The notes beneath the pieces are model-generated. The model had not been told where the DNA came from and ran no database searches. It was given only the letters and a program-made list of their open reading frames with translations. This document shows, one piece after another, positions 43,021 through 53,800 of a stretch of 64,000 nt of DNA (position 1 is its first letter; each line of letters starts with the position of its first letter). The translations under genes and the position numbers were made by a program. Source of the DNA: Spinacia oleracea (lineage: Eukaryota; Streptophyta; Magnoliopsida; Caryophyllales; Amaranthaceae); the NCBI RefSeq assembly GCF_020520425.1, contig NC_079491.1:22869449-22933448 (forward strand), written 5' to 3'.

Positions 43021-45845
43021 ATTAAAAACTACAATTGAAAAGAATAAACAAATAAATAACCATTCACAGTTTCTCTTAATAAACTTAAATTCTAGCATAC
43101 ATGCATAATTCAATGTTTATTAAGCATTTTATTCAAATTATGTGTTCCGGCAGGTGTGAATAAAATGATTCCAAGATCCTAAAATCATTGAAGAACTAAG
43201 CACAGTTTGTCGACTTAATCCTAGAACATCTTAGGTAAGCAAAAGCCTTTTGCTAATAGTCTAGAAACTATTCTTGGTTGATAGGTACGTCTAAGAACTT
43301 ATTAGGTAAACCTATCGAATTTGCCACGACATAAAAGGACTCCTTACTTATATCGTTGAGTTTCACCAAAACTAACTTGTACTCACAATTATTTGTGTAC
43401 CTTGCCCCTTTAGGACCAATAAGTAACACCTCGCTGAGCGAAAACTATTACTAGATTGATGTAAAGGATATCCAAGCAAGTGTATATTTTGGCATGGCAC
43501 CTTTTAACTCAATTTTTAAGTTTGGAACTTAAGGCTCTTACTATGTTGGTTAGATTTTAAGTGAACTAAAATCCTTAATCATGCAACATAATCAAGCTTT
43601 TGATCTCATGCATTTTAAGACATATTTAAAACAATAAATAACTTAAAGCATGCATAAGATAAATGTGATCTAGTATGGCCCGACTTCATCTTGAAGCTTT
43701 GACTTCAAAGTCCGTCTTGAAAATCTCCGTGGGAGGCACCATTTTCTTCAAATAGGATAAGTTATAACTAATTACAACTATTTGATGGTACGCAGACCAT
43801 ATTTGAAAAAATAACTTTGGTACTTTAGACCAATTACATTCAAATTAATGGTACGCAGACCATATTTTCTATCCTATTTGGGCCATACTAGTCACTTCAT
43901 AACCTGCAAAACAGTACATATACAATATATACCATTCACCCATTCATTATCATGAATGGCCCACATAGCTGGTTAGTAAAACACATTATGCATCACGTAA
44001 ACATTTGCAGCAATTAATCAAGGGCACCAATAATCTACCAATTATTCAGTCCTTATTAATTCTAATCAAGTTGTTTTAACCTTAAGGATTTGTAGACCTA
44101 ATCAAGAGTTTATGACTAAAAAGCGCTCCCACTTAAACCAATAAATTTATATGCTTTACTAATTTTAAACATAAAAATGTATTTCTAGTCCAACCGGAAA
44201 CATACAAATTTAATTAAAATTTAAAGCTCATATCAATTTATAATTGAATCCAAAAAGTTTAATTTAATTTCAGTCGTATTTAAATTAATTCATGATTTTA
44301 ATTTTAGTAAAATAATTAGAATAAATAAAATTTATTATAATTACAATATTCAAAATTAAAATCCAAGAAAATAATTTAAATTATTAATTTTAAAATTAAT
44401 TAAAATTACGTGAACTGAAATTTTCAAGTTAAACATTCAAAACGATCTTTAATCGTAACGCAAACACCCTACGCGTTGCACGCCCATGGGCCGCACGCAC
44501 ACAGCCATTGCTGGCCATGTGCGCGCAGCCCATGCGCTCGTCGCATAGCTGCTGCATCCCCATCGCAAGCCTCCGCACGCATTGGTGCTTGCTGCGCGCG
44601 CCAGCGCTCATCGCACGCGAGCTATCGCTCGCAGTGCGCGCGCGACATCGCTCGCTGGGCGCGCGACATCGCTCGCTGGGCGCGCGAGCCATCGCTCGCT
44701 GGGCGTGCGACATCGCTCGCTGTGCGCGCGAGCAATGCTGGCTGTGCGCGCGAGTCCTCGCTCGATGTGCGCGCGAGCAATGCTGGGCGCAGCGCTCGTG
44801 GCACGCGAGCTTGCGCTCGCTGCGCGCGAGGCTGCGCGCTCTTGTGCGAGGCAGCGCGCGTTGTGGCGCAGCTCGCTTGCTGCCCACACGCGACTGCCTT
44901 GGCTCGCCCTTCGCCCATGCCCATTCGTCCATTGCTCGTGGCACACGACACAAGGCAGGGCTGCTGCCTTGTGCTCGTGCACTACGCCCTTGCTCATTGC
45001 ATTCGTGCCGCACGGGCGACGAGCTCCCTTGCTCGTCGTCGCATGCCCGCATTATACAACACCCCTTAAGGGTTACACGAAGCGTCCATTGCTTCGTGCG
45101 TGCAAGTTTTATGAACGAATCGCATAAAAATTTAAAATTTATATTTAAAATTAATGACAAATTAATAAATAATATTAATTTCATAATTGTAGGGCGATAA
45201 ATCGAAAATTTATTATCCAATTGATTTCCGATTGTTATGGATTCAAGTCTAGGTCATAAAAATTTAAAATTTATCATAAATTTACAATTTTTATGGTGGT
45301 TTTTAATCATAGGTTTCTAATTAAATTACAATTAATTATGAAAATCAAATTAATTCTAAATTATTCTAATTTTCAACAAATTAATCATAATTACAAATTA
45401 GATTGCATAATTAACAAGACTAGGCATTCAAACTTGTTAAACATATGCAGTAGGTCAATCAAAAATTCAAGATTTATCAACAAGAATCGCAAATATTTAA
45501 TTTAACATCTTAAATTTACGAAATTTTGCATTCGAAAAACTAAAACCTTCGAAAAGTCATAGTTAGGCTTCGAATTTGAGAATTCTGGGTTCGGCAGAAA
45601 AAGATTATTTTTGTCAAAATTTTAGAATGCCTTTTACATGCGGAATTGACACAAAAATCACTCAATTCGGATGAGTAACGAAGAAACTGCCGAAAAACTG
45701 CGTACGTATAATTAAATAAACGCAATTTGCAATTAATTAACAATTACGAAAATTAATCACCCCTTTTAATTCTTGCAAATTTGTAATATTTAACCATGTT
45801 CATGCAATTTAGATTATGAAAATAATAAGGGGCTCGTGATACCAC
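43021..45845 (-). other. Copia 5' leader, non-coding
   Basis: A 2.8-kb leader lies between the 5' LTR with its primer-binding site and the gag start. It is AT-rich apart from a strikingly GC-rich repeat block at 44464-45060. No domain-bearing frame was seen. Confidence 0.8.
44464..45060. repeat. GC-rich degenerate tandem repeats in the leader
   Basis: Repeats of about 27-30 bp built from CGCGCGAGC, ATCGCTCGCTGGGCG and GCGCGAGCAATGCTGG, in a region whose flanks are AT-rich. The repetition leaves many frames open by chance on both strands. Confidence 0.8.
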
Positions 45846-47257
45846 TGTTAGGTTATGATACATATGATATTACATAAATCATGCGGAAACAACCATTAAC
45901 CCAGGATTACATATTATTTACACATAATCATATAGCATAATTTAGATGCATACACTTTGTTGCGTGCCCTCCCTAGCTGCGCCCGAACCGAACAAGAACA
46001 AGTCTTTAGGACTCCAAGTGTCGTCCCTCCGTAGATAGTCCACAGCACGTCCGGATCCGCCTTAAGATTGACCAACTAGAATCGCCCTTAAGGTACTAGA
46101 AAATTTCGGCACTTTTATGAGCAAGATGTGTGTTTTAATTTTCTCTCAAAAAACTCACTTTTGAATACTTTGAAACTTCTTATAAATTGTGAGCCCTAGC
46201 CTCATATTTATAGGGGTATGGAAAAGGAATCGAAATCCTATTCAGATACAAATTAATTAAACCTAGAATCCTACAAGAACTCTAATTTAATTAATTTATC
46301 AAATAGAATTAGGAATTTAATCATTAACCGAACTCTGCATGTTTTAGGAAACGTGCACGAACACAAACACTTGCACACACACGCACGGCTGCCACGATGG
46401 GCCCCATGCGTGCGCGCGAGCAGCAGCCCAAGCAGCGCCCGCGCGCGCTGTGCGCTGCGCGTGCTGTGCGCGCTGTGCGCGCTGTGCAGCCTGCTGGGCC
46501 TGGCCTTGCGCTGGGCCTGGCGTGGCTGTTTGTGCGGCGCGCTTGGCTTGCTGGGCGATGGCCTGGCTTCGTGCTAGGCCTCGTCCGGCAGGCCTCGTCC
46601 GATGCTTATTCGTACGATGCGCTTCCGATTAAATTTTCCGATTCCGGAATTCATTTCCGATACGAACAATATTTAATATTTCCGATTCCGGAATTAATTT
46701 CCGTTTCGAACAAATATTTAATATTTCCGTTTCCGGAATTATTTTCCGATTCCGGTAATATTTCCGATTCTGACAATATTTCCGTTTCCGGCAATATTTC
46801 CGATTCTGGCAATATTTCCATTTCCGATAATATTTTCCGATACGTACCATGTTTCCGTTTCCGGCAACATCTACGACTTGGATAATATTTATATTTCCGA
46901 TACGATCCATATTTCCGTTTCCGGCAATATCATCGTTTCCGGAGTATTCATTTCTTGCCTGTGACGATCTTAGCTCCCACTGAAACCAAGATCCGTCGGT
47001 TCCGAATATTCATAGATGGAGTATTTAATGCCATTAAATACTTGATCCGTTTACGTACTATTTGTGTGACCCTACGGGTTCAGTCAAGAGTAAGCTGTGG
47101 ATTAATATCATTAATTCCACTTGAACTGAAGCGGCCTCTAGCTAGGCATTCAGCTCACTTGATCTCACTGAATTATTAACTTGTTAATTAATACTGAACC
47201 GCATTTATTAGACTTAACATAGAATGCATACTTGGACCAAGGGCATTATTTCCTTCA
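45846..47257 (-). repeat. 5' LTR of the copia element
   Basis: 1412 bp, near-identical to 36779-38190. It is upstream in the element's own direction. Confidence 0.95.
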
Positions 47258-48218
47258 GCCATAACAATACTAGGAGGAATCCGTCTTTCCTATTCCTATC
47301 CCCTTATTATTGTTTACACCCTTGTTTGTACAGTTGGTGACAAGTTGTACAAACAACTCAACATTTATTGTTGTGTCTAAGCAAAGTGTCTAGTGAGTGG
47401 ATGTCCCTTGCTAGTGTAGAAAACGCTTGATCCCCCAGAGTTCGACCCCTTACTTACCCCTTGTCTACTATACATTGTGTAGTGCCATAGGATTTAGTCA
47501 AGTGGAGAAAAATGTATCTCTTGTGTGTCGCTCCCATGATTAACGACTAGTGGGAGTGCATCAAAGGGTACACGTGACGAAGTTTCAGTTGAAAATAATG
47601 CCTCCAACTAAAAGCTTGGAACGAGAGATGGCCAAAACCGAATTCTCCTTCCACAACAACTCTTACAACCGTCTTCCTCCATCATAGGACCCAAAATACC
47701 ACATTCGAGGGTAGGATAAACACTAGGACCAAAATCATATCCAAAGTTGGTTGACTTACACGAGTCAGGGTTTCACCTAAACCCAAAACCACAACCTCTG
47801 CATTCCTCCCCATTGAACAAACCCACCATGCACATCCAACCAATAACCAACTTTTGAAAAACCACAAGGAACTATATGACTCATCTATCCCAAATTGCAA
47901 ACAACAAACCACAAAGTAAAAAATAATTCTCAAAACAACAATTAAGAACCTTGGAATTAAATGAACCAAAGCTAAAGACGAAACAAAGAGGAGAAAAAGC
48001 AAGAAATCAAACTACTAAGTCTTCATATATATGGTCAAAATTGTACTCATTCTTGAAAGTATCGAATCATCGTTGGTAGGTCAGTTTGTTTGTGAGTTTA
48101 TGCTCACAAGGTTGTTTCAACCAAGTCGTGATTTTACCGTCCTTCTCTCTCTCTTTCTCCGTAATTTAAGTTCCACATGTTTAAAGGGGTTCTTGTTAGG
48201 GTTGTTCATTGCCCAAGC
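47258..48218. other. Older repeat-like DNA right of the copia element
   Basis: Continuation of 36306-36778. It carries non-coding, retrotransposon-style sequence. The open frame at 47682-48002 (-) is hydrophobic but matches nothing I know. Confidence 0.35.
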
Positions 48219-48795
48219 CGAAGGAAATATGTCCTTCACCCAAGGTGCATTAAGTCTAATACCAAGGTTCAGATTAATTGCGAACAATTAATTCAGTGAG
48301 ATCAAGTGATCGGAACAGCTAGCTGGAGCAATGCTTCTGATCAGTGAGTTCTAATGGATATTGAACTCACAACTTACTCTTGACTGAACCTACAAGGTCA
48401 CACCAATGACACGTAACAGATCACCGGATTAAATGAATCGGAAATTCATTTAATAGCTTTTCGGGAATTAGTTGGAAACGTATTATACGATACGACCTTT
48501 GTCGGAATCGTATATCGTATCGCGAATATTCGTAAGCTGGGCGACACGAATAAATCGTATCGTACGACGGTGATTCATCGTATACGAAACGATAAATAAT
48601 ATATCGGAAATATATTAAATCGCGAATATGAAGGGCATCGGAGTTGCCGGCCCGTCGAGCCAAGCACGTAAGCGTGCAAGGCCCAACGAGCCAGCAAGCT
48701 CGCGAGCAAGCAAGGCAAGCCCATTGGGCACGAGCACGCAGAAGCAAGCAATAGCGCAACAGCAGCGATGAGCGAGCAAGACCCACGGCCCATAA
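48219..48795 (+). mobile_element. Diverged copia LTR fragment, opposite orientation
   Basis: GAAGGAAATATGTCCTTCAC, TGCATTAAGTCTAATA and AATTCAGTGAGATCAAGTGA match the start of the intact element's LTR read in the other direction. Like that LTR it has a GC-rich block (48650-48790). It is clearly older and lacks a partner; the right end is approximate. Confidence 0.65.
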
Positions 48796-50560
48796 TTATT
48801 AGAGTGTTTGATTTTGGATTGACTTTTTATTTTAGATTCATTTTTTTTAATTATTAGCGTGTTTGATTTTGGATGGAATTGTATATTAATTAAACATCTA
48901 CGTGTCACCTGATTATTTATCTATGTGACACACATATTTTTTTTAAGTATAAAATAAATTAGAAATCTTATTTTTCATTGGTAGAAATCATTAGATTTTC
49001 TACGTGGCGCTCTAATAGAGCAACACATTTGTCCGCTTTAATTATATAGATTAGATTAGATTAGATTTTCAAATCAATCTATTTTGATAGTTCTTCTACT
49101 TAATATGATTATTAAAAATAAATTCATACAAATCATACCCGAAAAATTCAATTAAAAAAATGCAGATTATGACTACCTTCAAAATCAAAACAAACTGCTT
49201 AGGAGTAATCTAATGATGATAAATAAAATTATAAAAACTATAATAAACGGAAAAGAATAAAATAACTTGACTAAAATTAAAAATGAAATACATGAAATGA
49301 TGAAGTATGCGCAGTAACAAGAGCCATGGGACGAGAGTATCAAGTTTATTTGTATATTTTTTTAAGAAGAAAATTGAGTTTATATAAATTGATAAATCAA
49401 TATTTTATTTTTTCTTAAAACTCGATCTATTTTTTTTATCTTAAAATATTATGAAGTGAATTTTATATTTTTACCATATTTATCTATTTTTTATAAATAA
49501 TTAATATTCAATTATATAACTGAACTTTCCTTTGCTCCCAAAGCTCTTGAAAAAACTAATATACTCCCTCCGTTTCTTTTTGTTTGTTACGTTTGGACTT
49601 TTGTACGTTTATTAACGTATAATAAAGATTTTTTATTAAAAAATAAACCCAAGTAAAACCTCAATCCACTAATCAATACAACAACTAATAAGATTGTTTT
49701 ATTTATCAAAATGAACCAATAAAGAAAAAACACAAAAATTGCTAACTTAACATACTTGAGAAATTGCAAAGATATTTAATGAGTTGAAAAAATTGGACCA
49801 ATTAAAATTAAAAGATAGCACAAAAAATGATAGTGTAATAAGTTTATAAAAGGAAAGGTTCTCCCACGTAACAAACATTGTGAAACACCCTGAAAGGAAT
49901 ACGTAAAGAACAAAAAGAAACGGAGGGAGTACTTCATAAGTACACTAGATTAGATCCCGTGCACGAACGGATTTTGATATTTTTTTCACAAAATATTTAA
50001 CTGAATATCTCCCAAAGTACTGCATAGTTATAACATTTTTAACATACTCGTTTAAATTTATTCATCTAATATGCATATTTAAAATGGATATAACAATTTG
50101 ACCAAAATATTGAGTGATATATTTTCCATTATTAATATAGCATTTGAATAAAATATTACAAATTTAGAATAATTATTATTACGTCGTATCTATTATTTCC
50201 ATAATTTATAAACTAAAATTTGTTTCCATACATACATAGTTATAAAAAAGGTGGAGAATAAAAATTAAATAAAATAAAATAGATACTCTTTTTTGGGAAA
50301 GTGGTTTTTAGCGGGAAAAAATCGCACCAGGAATTGACACGTGTCATTCTTGGTGTCTCTTTTAGTATATAGTAAAGTAATAGATAGATTAGTTTAAGGT
50401 ATATTCATGAAAAGCGAGGGCCAGTACGCCGTGTCATCACAGATTCACAAACCGGCTAGAATAGAACGGTTAACAACTCGACCATATCCGGCCTTCGTGA
50501 ACCAAAGACTCATCAAGTCATGAACGAAGAACATTCATAAACAGCTTCATTCCCACTCAC
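48796..50560. other. Repeat-rich spacer before the ARF-GAP gene
   Basis: AT-rich. It contains a MITE (49564-49929) and, at about 49946-50390, an unclassified repeat opening TAGATTAGATCCCGTGCACG and ending with TAGTATATAGTAAAG-like sequence. No gene seen. Confidence 0.45.
49564..49929. mobile_element. Stowaway-type MITE, 366 bp
   Basis: TA-flanked, ends CTCCCTCCGTTTCTTTTTGT and CAAAAAGAAACGGAGGGAG. The terminal repeats are well kept, while the interior differs from the 9327-9670 family. Confidence 0.8.
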
Positions 50561-50815
50561 AAACAAACACCTAATAAAGCACAATAAAACTCCCATCACA
50601 AACACCCACCCTTCTTTCTCTCTCCTCCATTTTGGATCGACGGTGTCGGTGATCCCCAATCTCTCTCCTCCCCTCCCTTTTCTTCTTTCGCGCGATTCAC
50701 CCAAATTTCCCAAAGATCTCTCCTTCTCTTCCTCCTCCCCCCACCACAAAATTCCCAATTCCCAAAATCCAGGAACGAGGAGGAGGAAGAAGAAAATACC
50801 TTGAAACGATCATCA

Positions 50816-53800
50816 ATGGCGGGCGCATCAAGACGATTGAGGGACTTGCAATCGCAATCAGGCAATAAGACTTGTGTCGATTGTTCCCAGAAAAACCCAC
50901 AATGGGCATCCGTCTCTTACGGCATATTCATGTGTTTAGAGTGTTCAGGGAAGCATCGAGGTCTCGGCGTTCACATCAGCTTTGTCAGATCTGTTACCAT
51001 GGATTCATGGTCCGAGATCCAGCTCAAGAAGATGGAGGCTGGCGGCAACGATAAGCTAAACATGTTCTTGGCTCAGTATGGTATTCCTAAGGAAACCGAT
51101 ATTATCCCCAAGTACAACTCGAATGCCGCTACAGTGTATCGGGAGAAGGTATCGGCTCTCGCTGAAGGCCGGTCGTGGCGGGACCCACCTGTTGTGAAGG
51201 AATCGGTTGGTGGGGGGAGCAGGAAGCCGCCTCTGGGCGGTGGTGGGGGGAGTGGTGGGAGAAGTAGTGGTAACGGTAATAGTGGGGGTTGGGATAGTTG
51301 GGACAATGATGATTCGTTTCGATCATCGTCGAATGGTGGTGGGAATGATATGAGGAGGAATCAGTCTACTGGAAATTTCAGGAATAACAATGGAATTGGG
51401 AATGGAAACGGGAATCATGGTCCTCATAAGTCGAGATCATCATCAGATTTTACGCGGTCGCAATTGGAGGAGTCCGCGGCCAATAAGGATAGTTTTTTTG
51501 CCAGAAAGTTGGCAGAGAACGAGACTAGACCGGATGGTGTCCCTCCTTCTCAGGGAGGAAAGTATGTTGGGTTTGGGTCTAACCCTAACCCTAACCCGAC
51601 GCCCAGGAATAATAATTCCCAGGGTGATGTTTTCTCTGTTGTTTCTCAGGTGTGTTTTTGGTTTCAGTTATTGGGGATTATGTGTTTTTATTGGTTTTTT
51701 GGAATGATTGTTTTTAGTCCTGTTCTTTTGGGTAAATGATTGATCAGGGAATTGGGAAGTTGTCTTTGGTTGCTCAATCAGCTGCTAGTGTTGTCCAAGC
51801 AAGCACAAAGGATATTACTTCGAAGGTAAGATTATATTTACAGATTTTTTTGTGCTGTTGCTTTGGCTATAAGTGTAATTCCTAGTAAAACATGGAATTT
51901 CTTTGAATGGGATCTCCTTGACAGCTGTTTTAATTTTTGTTGTACTGGCAGAATGTGCTTGGTGATGATGATGGTAATAATGATAGTTGATGCTAATCAT
52001 TTTGTTGTTGCTGTTGTAGTTGTCATTATTTGATGTTTTGATGTCAGACTGTCAGTTATGATGAATTGCACAGAGAACATGTTCAGAGCTGAGCATTGTT
52101 TTTCTTATAATATCTCTAATTGCTGTTAAGATTGCTTTGGTTTTGACTTCCTTTTCTGCTTACAATGGTTCCTCAGATATTATTGAGTATACTTATTTCC
52201 ACGTCTCTTGTACTATTGCTGTTGATTTATATGAATGTCCATTGTACAATGCTGCACTCTCTTTTTGCTGAGATTTATTGCCGTGGTTGCGACTATCTAG
52301 TTGTCTTAACATTTCCCCTTCTGAATTTGTTGTATGGTATTTTCTTTAGCTGTTTGTTTATCTCTATTGGTTACCTTGTAGCTGCATTATGTTGGTCAAC
52401 AGAATCGGAAGGAAGTTAAAAATGGCCACTTCTTTGACAATTAGATAGCTTTGCACTCGGTATACTGTGTTTGGATACTATACTTTCATACATAGCTTAC
52501 GATAGGGTGTCTTTGTTATCTAAGTCTCTATAAGTTAACCTATTGATTGGAACCAAGAATTACTCAAGGTTTATGTTAATATATATCTTATAATTCTGAA
52601 GCTGAAGTTTAAGCCAGTGCTTATGGAGTTTATTAGTCTTGCTTGTCGTGAGTTCGTGACTTCTCACTTCTATATATTTTGATTAGTTTTTCTTTAGTAG
52701 TTAGTAATTTAGATTGTTACTTGTAGTTTTCGAACCACTCATTCAATATACATGTTAAACTTTGAGATTTTGGAAGTTAATTATTCTTATTGTGTGATCC
52801 ACCCTTTCTTACCCTTAATTACATGTTAGTATTTGAAAAATAGAATATATGTATTGTATTTTATATGGTAAGCGACATGTAAGACTTATCAGAGATAGAA
52901 AATCGAGCTCCAGATGCTGATGTGCCATTGGACCTTGATGTATCACGGATCTTTAGTAGTGTGATCACAGATGTTTGGTAGATGTTGTGGATTTTACTTC
53001 TTAGGTTGTTATCTATTACATCCCTATGAACTTCTCAATTTTGACCCCAAGATATTAGACATAATGTTTGTCATGTATCGTATTACTTCAGTCTTAATCC
53101 TAATATAGAAGTTTAAGCATTACTCAATACTCCCTCCATCCCTAAAAGTTTGCCCCATCTTCCTTTTTGGGCCATCCCTAAGAACTTGCTCCATTTCCTC
53201 TTTTGATAACATGGACTGCGCCATCCCACACGCTTAATGATAAATCTACCAAATTTCTCAATAGAACTTTTAACAAAGTAAAAATTGGGGATGGGGGAGG
53301 GAGTAGCACTCTAGCTACTTTATCTTAGCTTGAAATTCTTTTACATTAAGTAGTAATATCTTCTTTTAGTTTATATTTGAGGCCTCTCCTATGGTCATCT
53401 ACAAGATCTTATCCGTTGCCAATAATGCAGAATGACATTCCTTCATTCTGTTAGTAACCTCATATGTAACTCTTAAAGTATGGTGAACAGAAGGAACCCA
53501 AAGCTGAGCATTGGTGTAATATGATATTATTAGTGAAAGTGATAGGTATCTTGCCAATCTTTCTCTTGCTAACCTGGTTTCTATTACCTCAATACTAAAA
53601 GGAACGGGTTGTAAGCCTCTCAATAGTTTCTGTGGGTTTTGATGATTGCTGTTGTCATTTGGTAAAAAGCATGTCTAAACTGTTTATGCCTAGATTTTAC
53701 TGCTTAAACTTTTCTTGATTGTCTATGAAGTATGAAGAGTCCACCGAAATCAATGTAACTCGGTATGTTTAAAATTTTGTTAGCAATTTGGATGTTTTTT

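Larger units (their letters stand above)
36779..47257 (-). mobile_element. Ty1/copia LTR retrotransposon, looks whole
   Basis: 10,479 bp between 5-bp target duplications GCCAT (36774-36778 and 47258-47262). LTRs of 1412 bp lie at 36779-38190 (3') and 45846-47257 (5') in minus-strand orientation, beginning TGAAGGAAATAATGCCC and ending in CATAACCTAACA. Next to the 5' LTR the sequence TGGTATCACGAGCC fits a primer-binding site for initiator-methionine tRNA. A polypurine tract AAGTGGGAGAC abuts the 3' LTR. One long frame (39055-43020) encodes gag, protease, integrase, reverse transcriptase and RNase H in copia order. I saw one difference between the LTRs by eye, so the insertion is young, probably tens of thousands of years (inference using a usual plant substitution rate). 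Confidence 0.95.

Noticed and set aside
39233-43108. Plus-strand frames across the copia coding region
   Set aside because: Antisense shadows of the polyprotein frame.
44429-45220. Long open frames in several frames of both strands
   Set aside because: They arise from the CG-rich tandem repeats of the copia leader; the peptides are Arg/Ala/Ser repeats with no domain, and frames overlap on both strands.
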